DNA of 64,000 nucleotides from Coccinella septempunctata. Taxonomy: Eukaryota; Arthropoda; Insecta; Coleoptera; Coccinellidae. The translations under genes and the position numbers were made by a program. This document shows positions 10,511 to 19,633 of the stretch, one piece after another; position 1 is the stretch's first letter; each line of letters starts with the position of its first letter. The notes beneath the pieces are model-generated. The model was not told the DNA's origin. It made no database searches and saw only the letters and a list, made by a program, of their open reading frames with translations. The stretch is from contig NC_058197.1 in NCBI RefSeq assembly GCF_907165205.1, forward strand, positions 2,544,501-2,608,500, in the 5' to 3' direction.

Positions 10511-12559
10511 TTAGATTAGATTAGATTAGATCTTTATTGGTGATATTGCAAAACAAGTTGTTGCTTTCACAAGTCATAAATACAGAGGTTGCAATAAATA
10601 TGAATAAGATAGATATAAAATATATGAGATAGATATAAAATATATAGAGAACACAGAACAGTTAAAAGTCACTAAAATTAAATAATAAATAATAATGAAG
10701 ACATGTATACTTGAAAATAATTCAAAATAGACAAGTAGTGTTCATAAAACCTCAAATTAACTCACAGACAAAGAATTCGTTCACTGAATATAACACATTT
10801 CTGATTAATTCCTCTTTCACTTTATTTTTAAAATGTTTTATTGATAAATTTTTGTAAGCACTTGGTAAAAAATTGTACATGGATGTTGCACAGAAGGCGG
10901 GAGAGTGTTGGGATCTACTTAGTCTTAGAAAATCCTTTCTAATGTGAGACTTATTTCGTGTGTCATAATTATGTACATCAGATTGTAGCTGAAATAAGTT
11001 TTTATTTTTGTGTACATATAGTAAATTTTCTAAAATGAATAAGCTAGGAAATGTTAAAAGTTTGAGCTCACGAAATGTTTGCTAACAGCAATCTCTGTAG
11101 CCAAGACTCCCCAAGATCCTTACTGCACGCCTCTGCAATCTGAATATCGTTTCCCTCTGAGCACAGTTGCCCCAGATTAATACTCCATATCTCAACCTTG
11201 ATTCTATCATGGCGAAATATACAGATCGGAAATATACATTTGTTATATTTTTACTTAACGTAGATGACAGGCCATCCACGTGGGCACCCCAAGTGAGGGA
11301 AGCATCAAGTTGCAGCCCCAGGAATCCCACAGTTGGAACCTGGCTGAGATGTTCACCCTTATCTCTCAAGCTGAACATCATGTTTTGTGTTTTTTCGGGG
11401 TTCATACTTAACCCGTTAGCGCTGAACCACTCCAGGGCCCTCGACTGTGACGCACGAGACAGCTCGGGTATACATTCAATGTCATGCGAGTCGATTTCAA
11501 TGGTAGTATCATCCACAAACTGTATGATTTTCACTTCTGGCAAGTAATCTGGTAGATCGTTGACAAAAATGAGAAACAGTATAGGCCCCAAGTTTGATCC
11601 CTGCGCCACTCCAACATTCATCCGCCTAATCCCGGAACACGCACCATTCACAAAGACCGTTTGAAATCGATCATTCAAAAAAGAATTGACCAAGTTCAGC
11701 GCCGATTCATCGAACCCATATTTTTTCAACTTAAAAATGAGCTTGTCCCGAGAGACACAGTCGAAGGCCCTAGACAGATCAACAAAAGAAGCGTAACAGT
11801 GCCTTCCACGTTCGAAACTACTCAGCGTCAAATTTATGAAATTATGAACGGCCGCAGTTGTATTTTGGCCCCTTCGGTAGCCGAATTGAGATGGTGAAAA
11901 GAGAGCATTCGCTTCGAAAAATGTTCTAATCTGCTCCGTCATTATGGTTTCAATGATTTTGGAAAAGACTGGTACCAGAGAAATTGGCCTATAATTCGCT
12001 TTGTCCTTTCGATCTCCTTTTTTGAAAACTGGAACTACCTCAGACACTTTTAAGCACTTCGGATAATGGCCCGTCACCAAACATTGATTTATGAGCTTGG
12101 TGAGTGGGGAGATTATAGAACTTATATTCGCCTTAATCACTTTTGTGGAAAGACCGTAATTATCAGTCGCCCTACTGTTACTGAGTTTTTTAACGACATC
12201 TCGCACAAGAATAGGACTTACCTCTTGGAATTGAAATGATAAATTATTTGGTAGACTTTTCCTGAACGTATCAGCTGAGGTGGTGTTCGTCTTAGGAATC
12301 TCGGATATGATTCTCTCTGCGATGGTGGAATAATACAAATTAAATTCATCGGGAGAAACATCGATAGCCGAGCAGGCACCGTTACCCGCCCGTGTGTGGT
12401 CTCTCACCAAACCCCAAGCAGTTTTAGATTTATTTGATGACTCCATGATGATATGATCGAAATAATCCTTCTTTGCCTGTTTTAAAGTTCTGCGATAGTC
12501 ATAAGATAGCTTATTTTTCAAAGTTCGTAAAGCCTCAGTATGATATTTTTTGTACAAAT
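10511..12559 (-). mobile_element. CR1/Jockey-group non-LTR element, inverted half of a head-to-head pair
   Basis: This is a 5'-truncated copy in minus orientation. Its 3' end is at 10511, with a tail of about four TCTAA units (TTAGA repeats on the plus strand). Its 5' end meets the 5' end of the opposite copy at about 12559/12560. The two copies are close in sequence, but this one has a replaced, shorter stretch near 11217-11255 and a nonsense change. The pair is flanked by GCGGA (10506-10510 and 14722-14726) inside the Polinton inverted repeat. Confidence 0.85.
11082..12559 (-). pseudogene. Non-LTR reverse transcriptase, truncated copy
   Basis: The RT domain shows KKGDRKDKANYRPISL, SQFGYRRGQNTTAAV, FVDLSRAFDCVS, GVAQGSNLGPILF and the catalytic FVDDTT. 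The frame is 5'-truncated (no endonuclease) and stops at 11082 because an AAG codon in the sister copy is TAG here. A short internal segment (near 11217-11255) is replaced relative to the sister copy and removes about 14 residues of the thumb region. The tail past the stop matches the sister copy on the opposite strand to 10511. The clade is CR1/Jockey group, not resolved further. Confidence 0.8.
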
Positions 12560-14494
12560 CCAACAAAAAAGGTTAGAGTGAAAAATAGGCAACTTGATCG
12601 CGGATGGTTCTCATCTGAACATAGAAAGATGAGAGAGCGTTTGCTTCTAGTACGCGATTTGTACAAAAAATATCATACTGAGGCTTTACGAACTTTGAAA
12701 AATAAGCTATCTTATGACTATCGCAGAACTTTAAAACAGGCAAAGAAGGATTATTTCGATCATATCATCATGGAGTCATCAAATAAATCTAAAACTGCTT
12801 GGGGGTTGGTGAGAGACCACACACGGGCGGGTAACGGTGCCTGCTCGGCTATCGATGTTTCTCCCGATGAATTTAATTTGTATTATTCCACCATCGCAGA
12901 GAGAATCATATCCGAGATTCCTAAGACGAATACCACCTCAGCTGATACGTTCAGGAAAAGTCTACCAAATAATTTATCATTTCAATTCCAAGAGGTAAGT
13001 CCTATTCTTGTGCGAGATGTCGTTAAAAAACTCAGTAACAGTAGGGCGACTGATAATTACGGTCTTTCCACAAAAGTGATTAAGGCGAATATAAGTTCTA
13101 TAATCTCCCCACTCACCAAGCTCATAAATCAATGTTTGGTGACGGGCCAATATCCGAAGTGCTTAAAAGTGTCTAAGGTAGTTCCAGTTTTCAAAAAAGG
13201 AGATCGAAAGGACAAAGCGAATTATAGGCCAATTTCTCTGGTACCAGTCTTTTCCAAAATCATTGAAACCATAATGACGGAGCAGATTAGAACATTTTTC
13301 GAAGCGAATGCTCTCTTTTCACCATCTCAATTCGGCTACCGAAGGGGCCAAAATACAACTGCGGCCGTTCATAATTTCATAAATTTGGCGCTGAGTAGTT
13401 TCGAACGTGGAAGGCACTGTTACGCTTCTTTTGTTGATCTGTCTAGGGCCTTCGACTGTGTCTCTCGGGACAAGCTCATTTTTAAGTTGAAAAAATATGG
13501 GTTCGATGAATCGGCGCTGAACTTGGTCAATTATTTTTTAAATGATCGATTTCAAACGGTCTTTGTGAATGGTGCGTGTTCCGGGATTAGGCGGATGAAT
13601 GTGGGAGTGGCGCAGGGATCAAACTTGGGGCCTATACTGTTTCTCATTTTTGTCAACGATCTACCAGATTACTTGCCAGAAGTGAAAATCATACAGTTTG
13701 TGGATGATACTACCATTGAAATCGACTCGCATGACATTGAATGTATACCCGAGCTGTCTCGTGCGTCACAGTCGAGGGCCCTGGAGTGGTTCAGCGCTAA
13801 CGGGTTAAGTATGAACCCCGAAAAAACACAAAACATGATGTTCAGCTTGAGAGATAAGGGTGAACATCTCAGCCAGGTTCCAACTGTGGGATTCCTGGGG
13901 CTGCAATTTGATGCTTCCCTCACTTGGGGTGCCCACGTGGATGGCCTGTCATCTACGTTAAGTAAAAATATATTTGCTCTCAGGTGTCTCTCATTCTCAC
14001 TGTCCCCAGATGTACTCCGATCTGTATATTTCGCCATGATAGAATCAAGGTTGAGATATGGAGTATTAATCTGGGGCAACTGTGCTCAGAGGGAAACGAT
14101 ATTCAGATTGCAGAGGCGTGCAGTAAGGATCTTGGGGAGTCTTGGCTACAGAGATTGCTGTAAGCAAACATTTCGTGAGCTCAAACTTTTAACATTTCCT
14201 GGCTTATTCATTTTAGAAAATTTACTATATGTACACAAAAATAAAAACTTATTTCAGCTACAATCTGATGTACATAATTATGACACACGAAATAAGTCTC
14301 ACATTAGAAAGGATTTTCTAAGACTAAGTAGATCCCAACACTCTCCCGCCTTCTGTGCAACATCCATGTACAATTTTTTACCAAGTGCTTACAAAAATTT
14401 ATCAATAAAACATTTTAAAAATAAAGTGAAAGAGGAATTAATCAGAAATGTGTTATATTCAGTGAACGAATTCTTTGTCTGTGAGTTAATTTGA
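12560..14494 (+). CDS. Non-LTR reverse transcriptase, 5'-truncated
   Basis: About 645 codons of the frame belong to the element; upstream codons in the same frame are antisense of the neighbouring copy. RT blocks in order: KKGDRKDKANYRPISL, SPSQFGYRRGQNTTAAV, FVDLSRAFDCVS, GVAQGSNLGPILFLIFVNDLP, FVDDTTIEI, then a C-terminal region ending at 14494. No AP endonuclease remains and no genuine start codon can be assigned, so it is a dead-on-arrival copy. It is open through its whole length, which suggests a fairly recent insertion. The product would be the enzyme that copies element RNA at the target nick. Confidence 0.8.
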   Translation, partial: PTKKVRVKNRQLDRGWFSSEHRKMRERLLLVRDLYKKYHTEALRTLKNKLSYDYRRTLKQAKKDYFDHIIMESSNKSKTAWGLVRDHTRAGNGACSAIDVSPDEFNLYYSTIAERIISEIPKTNTTSADTFRKSLPNNLSFQFQEVSPILVRDVVKKLSNSRATDNYGLSTKVIKANISSIISPLTKLINQCLVTGQYPKCLKVSKVVPVFKKGDRKDKANYRPISLVPVFSKIIETIMTEQIRTFFEANALFSPSQFGYRRGQNTTAAVHNFINLALSSFERGRHCYASFVDLSRAFDCVSRDKLIFKLKKYGFDESALNLVNYFLNDRFQTVFVNGACSGIRRMNVGVAQGSNLGPILFLIFVNDLPDYLPEVKIIQFVDDTTIEIDSHDIECIPELSRASQSRALEWFSANGLSMNPEKTQNMMFSLRDKGEHLSQVPTVGFLGLQFDASLTWGAHVDGLSSTLSKNIFALRCLSFSLSPDVLRSVYFAMIESRLRYGVLIWGNCAQRETIFRLQRRAVRILGSLGYRDCCKQTFRELKLLTFPGLFILENLLYVHKNKNLFQLQSDVHNYDTRNKSHIRKDFLRLSRSQHSPAFCATSMYNFLPSAYKNLSIKHFKNKVKEELIRNVLYSVNEFFVCELI

Positions 14495-14721
14495 GGTTTT
14501 ATGAACACTACTTGTCTATTTTGAATTATTTTCAAGTATACATGTCTTCATTATTATTTATTATTTAATTTTAGTGACTTTTAACTGTTCTGTGTTCTCT
14601 ATATATTTTATATCTATCTCATATATTTTATATCTATCTTATTCATATTTATTGCAACCTCTGTATTTATGACTTGTGAAAGCAACAACTTGTTTTGCAA
14701 TATCACCAATAAGCTCACCCA
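12560..14721 (+). mobile_element. CR1/Jockey-group non-LTR element, forward half of a head-to-head pair
   Basis: This plus-strand copy is 5'-truncated at about 12560, where it abuts the inverted copy, and extends about 30 codons further 5' than that copy. It ends with CAATATCACCAATAA followed by about ten extra bases and GCGGA (14722-14726). Unlike the inverted copy it has no TCTAA tandem tail. Bases 14495-14721 are its 3' UTR. Confidence 0.83.
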
Positions 14722-14834
14722 GCGGAGCGCTGGGTCTCCTGAAAGGGGGTTCCATTGTGGGGGTTCAGAGATGTAGTTGTATTTTGGGGCCGTAATAAAA
14801 AAAAAGGGGGGAAAAAAGAATCTTGAAGTCGACG

Positions 14835-14895
14835 GGATTCGAACCTAGGATAGTTTTATATAATCCGATTATCAACGCGGCCGCGCCAGCTCGCT
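14835..14895 (-). other. tRNA-like segment (A-box-like and B-box) in left Polinton repeat
   Basis: Read on the minus strand, AGCGAGCTGG (14886-14895) resembles a pol III A box. GGTTCGAATCC (14835-14845) is a perfect B-box consensus, 40 bases further. The mirrored segment at 33062-33139 has GGTTCGAGTCC. No full cloverleaf is evident, so it may be a tRNA-derived sequence or an internal pol III promoter. A functional tRNA gene is unlikely. Confidence 0.5.
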
Positions 14896-15207
14896 GATAA
14901 GGAAATTGAATTGTTGGTGATACGTTGATGACGCGATCATGGACTACACGTGCCGCCTGGGAGTACACTGAACCCTGAGATGTCACTGGGGGGTCTGAAT
15001 GATGTAAAAATATTGGGGGCCCCAGAGTGTCGCCTCCAGAGTGTCGCCTCCAGAGTATCGCCCCCCAGTTAATTGAGTCCTGAAGGTCTGGATTGAATAT
15101 ATTATATTTGTGATAAATAAAACTATCTAGGTAATTCAATTTTTTTATTGTTCTATAACTACAAATGTATTTCATTTCAACTGAATATAATTATAATATG
15201 AAAAAGG

Positions 15208-15360
15208 TTAATGATGGCATATTCCATGGAACTTCTTCGACTTCTGATCGGAAATCATTATTTTTTCAAAACTTTTAATCATCTTCTGCTTAGTTTCATA
15301 GACTTGAATTTGTTTCTTCAGATTCTGAATATTCTTAAGGTGCTCATCTTGTCTATCCAT
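15208..15360 (-). CDS. Small hypothetical Polinton ORF, 50 residues
   Basis: An ATG at 15358-15360 opens a 50-codon lysine-rich frame ending TAA at 15208-15210, between the left inverted repeat and the integrase. The sequence (start MDRQDEHLKNIQNLKKQ) has heptad-like spacing of Leu/Ile and could form a short coiled coil. There is no family match I can name. It may be chance. Confidence 0.3.
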   Translation of the reverse strand: MDRQDEHLKNIQNLKKQIQVYETKQKMIKSFEKIMISDQKSKKFHGICHH

Positions 15361-15390
15361 TTCAGGTGGTAGGACAATGATACCTCAATT

Positions 15391-16338
15391 CTAAAGTACG
15401 TTCGTTGAATCAATCCAAGAGTCATGCGACTTGTCGAAGCCCAACCAACGAACTAAGACTTTCTTTCCTTTTCTACGAAGAACTTTTTTCACTAGAAATA
15501 CATCTGAATATTTTACTTTCTGTAATTCGAACTCATAAAAAGCGCCCCCTATCGGACGACTACTGGAATCCTCAAGAAGATATGTTACAGGATTGGTTAT
15601 TTGAACTTTTTTTATTTTAAAAATCTCTGTGGTCCAGTTGGGTGTGTAACCTTTCGAGAATATATGTTTGACTTTGCTGATTCTCACCATATCATTAACC
15701 TTAAATTTTCCCTTTCCAGCGACCTTAATATGGTTGTATCTAGTATTCAATAAACTCTGCTCATTATTTTTATTAACATCACATGGTTTCATTCCAATAG
15801 TACGATGTTTCGTCTGATTATATTCATTAACAATACTGGATATGCTGTCGATCCATTTGTATGTTCCATGTAAACTGAAGTATTTAAACAGTTTTTCCTT
15901 AATAGTTCTTATAACTCTTTCTGCTATAGAAGCTTTGGTTTTGGAATAGGTGCAGTAATGTATTATATCATTTTCCTTCATCAGAGATTGAAAATTTACA
16001 TTAAAAAATTCCTTTCCTTGATCTGTTTGAAGATTTTTCGGTTTAACTCTGCTATCTAGCAAAATTTTCTTGAAAGCGTTCGATACTTCCACACCGGTTT
16101 TTGTTTTAAGCGCTCTCACTCGAACAAATTTACTAAAACAATCTATAACTACTAAAATATATTTAAAATTTTTATTCTCCTTCGCGTAAAGATCCATTTG
16201 CGCTAAATCAGCTTGCCATAGGTCATTTAATCCTTTAATTATTGTTCTTCTGCGAGGGAAGTTTTTGCGAATTGGTTTGTGTAGTTCTCGAACCACTTGT
16301 ATTTTCTCCTTCGTATACATGAAGGGTAAATTTTTCAT
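15391..16338 (-). CDS. Polinton integrase with C-terminal chromodomain
   Basis: This 315-residue protein has the retroviral-type DDE core of Polinton integrases. The region ELHKPIRKNFPRRR precedes the core; catalytic residues are D44 (LWQADLAQMD), D106 (LQTDQGKEF) and E140 (ASIAERVIRT). Residues ~280-315 (VRWLGFDKSHDSW) form a chromodomain, which can steer integration to chromatin marks. Its job is to insert the linear element DNA, giving the 6-bp duplication seen here. The N-terminal zinc-binding part common in relatives is missing. The first ~35 codons overlap the neighbouring ORF (16235-16852) in another frame, suggesting a deletion has fused the two genes. The DDE triad is intact. Confidence 0.9.
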   Translation of the reverse strand: MKNLPFMYTKEKIQVVRELHKPIRKNFPRRRTIIKGLNDLWQADLAQMDLYAKENKNFKYILVVIDCFSKFVRVRALKTKTGVEVSNAFKKILLDSRVKPKNLQTDQGKEFFNVNFQSLMKENDIIHYCTYSKTKASIAERVIRTIKEKLFKYFSLHGTYKWIDSISSIVNEYNQTKHRTIGMKPCDVNKNNEQSLLNTRYNHIKVAGKGKFKVNDMVRISKVKHIFSKGYTPNWTTEIFKIKKVQITNPVTYLLEDSSSRPIGGAFYEFELQKVKYSDVFLVKKVLRRKGKKVLVRWLGFDKSHDSWIDSTNVL

Positions 16339-16852
16339 CTAATTGTTTGATTTTATTATTTAATTTATTTAATGCTTCTATAACCTTATCTTGAAATGCG
16401 TTTAATTTATCTTCCTGGGACTTCAAATATACATCAAGTTCTAGTTTCTGATAGTATTCGTGCGAAAGTGAAGAAAATGTTTGATTGCTTCGCCTTAATT
16501 CTTGTTCGAAATACTCAAACCTCTCTTTAAGATTTTCATCAAATGTCTGTTTTTTAATGTCAAAATTAACTAATCTATTATTAACTTCACCCTTAAATTG
16601 ATGAAAAATCAGTCCTAACTTCCCGAATTCTGCGGTATTTAATTTTATTTGATTATGTATTGTATCGAATTGAATATCTACATATTCCTTATTAGCGCTA
16701 TCGGAATCGGCAAGAGGTTTACCAACATTACATAATTTGCGGTTACCGAAATCAAAGTCACCATCTGCGGTTCGCAGAAAGATAGGGATAGTTGATTGAA
16801 TATTTCTTAATTTACTTCTATGAGAAGAACGTCCGAACTTATCGAGAGACAT
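16235..16852 (-). CDS. Fibre-like coiled-coil protein of the Polinton
   Basis: A 205-residue ORF starts at an ATG at 16852. Residues ~31-59 contain the pattern KLCNVGKPLADSDSANKEYVD-like (key residues N, P, D, NK, YVD), which resembles the repeat of phage and viral tail or fibre proteins that precedes trimeric coiled coils. The rest (~60-175) is rich in charged heptads (for example KLNNKIKQLDEKF) and probably coiled. The last ~35 residues are integrase-region DNA read in a different frame, so the native C-terminus is likely lost. A structural or attachment role in a virus-like particle is an inference from the motif only. The name is tentative. Confidence 0.5.
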   Translation of the reverse strand: MSLDKFGRSSHRSKLRNIQSTIPIFLRTADGDFDFGNRKLCNVGKPLADSDSANKEYVDIQFDTIHNQIKLNTAEFGKLGLIFHQFKGEVNNRLVNFDIKKQTFDENLKERFEYFEQELRRSNQTFSSLSHEYYQKLELDVYLKSQEDKLNAFQDKVIEALNKLNNKIKQLDEKFTLHVYEGENTSGSRTTQTNSQKLPSQKNNN

Positions 16853-16883
16853 ATTGAATTTATCACTTTGCTCTCAATGCAAT

Positions 16884-16976
16884 TCAATATATAACTTTTT
16901 CTTCTCGAAGCTCCTCGACTATTGACTCTATTTCATTATCAACAGATGTATTTCCGGCAATTTTGGACGCATATAG
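16884..16976 (-). pseudogene. 3' remnant of the acidic Polinton gene, cut off by Gypsy insertion
   Basis: Removing the Gypsy element and one copy of its ATAG duplication, the frame of the 26983-28150 gene continues here for about 29 codons to a TGA at 16884-16886. This shows directly that the Gypsy insertion broke that gene near its 3' end. Confidence 0.8.
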
Positions 16977-18228
16977 TGTAACGGGGTTTTCCTCGGTGGA
17001 CTCGAGCGCCAGCTATTCTTTAAGGGAGAATAGCAAACCTACCCTGGCAGCTACTAGCTGGAGACAGGGTTCCCTTGTGTCTAGGGTGTTAGCGACGCAC
17101 AATGATAGGCAGAATCAACGTTTACAACTTTTATTTGTCGATTCGAAAAAGGGGTACACAACTAGCACTATTACAAAATTCAGAGACTCGAAATCGGTGA
17201 GAATTACAGGGCAAAAACTAACGGAATAACATTGGATCCGATCTCAACGGTATACGGGGGTTAACGGAGTTGTTCGCCAGCCAGAACCTGAGACGTACAC
17301 TTGACGGACAGATATTGGACTTCAGCCGGGTTAGGGGATAAAAGACAGCACAGAAATACGGGTACGTCACCCCAAAGTGTCTTCGGTACCCCCTGGGCGT
17401 CCGCACCTGCAGGGTACTTTAACGACAGTAGGGGTGAACTAGATACGACGGGAAATTTCGGGAAAGGGTGAGCCACCCCAAAGTGTCTTCGGTACCCCCT
17501 GGGCGTCCGCACCTGCAGGGTACTTTAATGACAGTAGGGGTGGAACTCAGACTCGGGTATGAGAGACGGAAAAACTGAAGTTCCAATATTAAAAAAAAAT
17601 AACGGCGTGTAGTCTTACCTTTGGCTTGGCCACTTGCACTCCCGAATTTCAAAGTAATTTGCCCCAACGGCGGTGAATGAGAAAAAAAAAGCAAACAAAA
17701 ATTTGAACTCTAATATAAAGAAGCAAAAAAAAATAAATATCTTCTGACAAATTCCGGCGGACGGCACTAAGGATCGTAATTAGCAACGCAAGTTAATCTT
17801 TAGTGTAAAACGCAAGTGTCGCAAGTTAATCTTCAGTGAAAAACGCAAGTGAAGTGGCCTGCGGGGGAACATCTGATTTTATACCCACAGGGGGGGTGCG
17901 GAAATCAGATGTGCCCGACAGTCGAAATTCGGTAATTTTGCGTCGATGAAAACGTCTTAATTTCGACTTATCTGTGCTAGCGGACAAAAAAAACTCGGTT
18001 ATCTTCCAATTCAGGATGTTTTATACGGTGCGACATCGTTTTTAGGAAATAAAAACGGAATAAAAACGGTGCGGTATGTTTACAATTCCGAACGATGTCG
18101 GAATCCTGAATTGGAAATTCGAAAAGATTTCTCGGAAATTAATTCGAAACAAAATTATTTAAAAAGGAAAACTAAAATAATTATTCTAAAATGAGGGAAT
18201 AGGTTGGAAAACCCATTTTCTCATTACA
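16977..18228 (-). repeat. Gypsy-1 3' LTR
   Basis: The 1252-bp LTR includes two 68-bp copies of a tandem segment (17368-17435 and 17474-17541, period 106). A strong nested inverted repeat lies at 18004-18017 with 18103-18116 (14 bp) and at 18031-18040 with 18091-18100 (10 bp). The same structures recur in the other LTR. Confidence 0.93.
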
Positions 18229-19633
18229 TCCCCTCGTCTCCGGTTGAAAAATTGAATCCACGATGAAATAGGGGATTAAATTTTTCACGGTGAAATCTAC
18301 TAAGTCCGGTTAACGGTTTGACTATTCACGGCAAGACGATTGAGATCGGATTTACAATTAACAAGTTCACCTAATCTACTCCAGGTGGCGTATACTTGGC
18401 TAATGCTATCAAAGAGTTGGTTACTCTTCGACGCTATCTCGGTTACTCCCACTCTATGGTCCGCTCGGTGTGTTTCGATGATGCTGTCGGTGTCGGTGAC
18501 GTGACGCAGTTCTGTAGTCTATCAGCTAACCTCCAAAGTCCAATTGTCAAATTTCGCCGGGTGGTTCCAAATTTCAATTTCCATTTCCATCGATGAAAGA
18601 AACGCCGGAAAATAGTGGAAACAGTGCAGGACGGAATCTTCAAAGTGAGTACCATTTCGATTTGTCATTCGTTGTGTTATTTCTGAACCATTTTAGGGTG
18701 GACTTCGCAAAGCCGGCTCCGGGCACATGTCATGGGGGTTAACAGTCACCAACATCATCGAACCAGGGTAGTTTGGAATACCAGACAGCGTCGTTGGCTC
18801 CCCACGTGACGGTGGTGCAATTCCCCAATGGTGTTGGAGTCAGCAGCAGTTGTAGGTTGCATAAAAATGAGAGAAAAGCATTTAGTATATTGATATCCTG
18901 GAGCAGAGGGATGACAGGGTGTACGGTGAAATTTCGGAAGAAACGGTAAGTACGGTCGGTAATGTTAATAAGGAGATACAAATATACTGTTCTATTTCAC
19001 TTACCGTTCAGGCCAGTTTGTAATATCGGTGTAAACGGTGTCAGCCTTCTATTGCTATTTTCTATTCGGTTATTGTATTTAACAGTAACACAGGGGTGAA
19101 ATAGAAACAGACAGGACGGGTGTATCTCACTTGGTATTATCGGTCCCACAATTAATACAGAAAAATTGAATTAACGGTTACGGTTCCTGTTTTTCCAGTG
19201 AATTAACGGAATTTTCTGTTGTAGGTGTGTGGGATACCACTTACCCACTGGATGACAGTCAGACGGTCCTGTTTGGTGGTAATAAAGCTGCACAGAACAA
19301 ACCAAACTGTACGGAACAGAATCTTCCACCACTGGCAGACCAGGTTAGATCTATCGGTTATGGTGGAATCGCGGAAATATAGGTATGTACATTCTGTCAG
19401 TTAATAAGGAGATACGGGTATAAGGCTCTATTTCACTCACCTGGGCACTTATTCGGTGAAAGCAGCGGTAGTACCCCATTACTAACCTATTTTCGGTGAT
19501 AAATATTATTTTTAACGGTAATAGAGGAGTGAAATAGAGACGGACAGAACGGATGTATCTCATTTATTATCGGTGCATGCTATAATATAACGGTACGGTT
19601 GGTTTTTATTTCGGTTGCTATACAGTGTACTTA
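18229..19633 (-). other. Gypsy-1 region between pol and 3' LTR, no env
   Basis: These 1.4 kb lie between the pol stop and the polypurine tract. I find no envelope-like ORF. The region holds two diverged copies of a stem-forming segment (18973-19128 and 19408-19561). In each, GAGATAC and CTATTTCAC on the left pair with GTGAAATAG and GTATCTC on the right. ACGG (CCGT on the coding strand) is very frequent. Confidence 0.6.

Larger units (their letters stand above)
10420..15080 (+). repeat. Polinton left terminal inverted repeat, interrupted
   Basis: Bases 10420-10510 and 14727-15080 are the reverse complement of 32891-33342. The repeat is split by a pair of non-LTR elements (10511-14721). Compared with the right copy it lacks a 17-nt stretch containing GGCGATCGCC and carries an extra copy of a 14-nt segment (AGAGTGTCGCCTCC). 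It contains a tRNA-like segment on the minus strand. Confidence 0.92.

Noticed and set aside
17218..17694. Short ORFs in the Gypsy-1 LTR, repeated at 25972-26448
   Set aside because: Identical because the LTRs are identical; they fall over the 68-bp tandem repeats and have no domain.
18229..19633. Envelope gene in Gypsy-1 (or 46159-47474 in Gypsy-2)
   Set aside because: No long ORF, signal peptide or transmembrane pattern on the coding strand.
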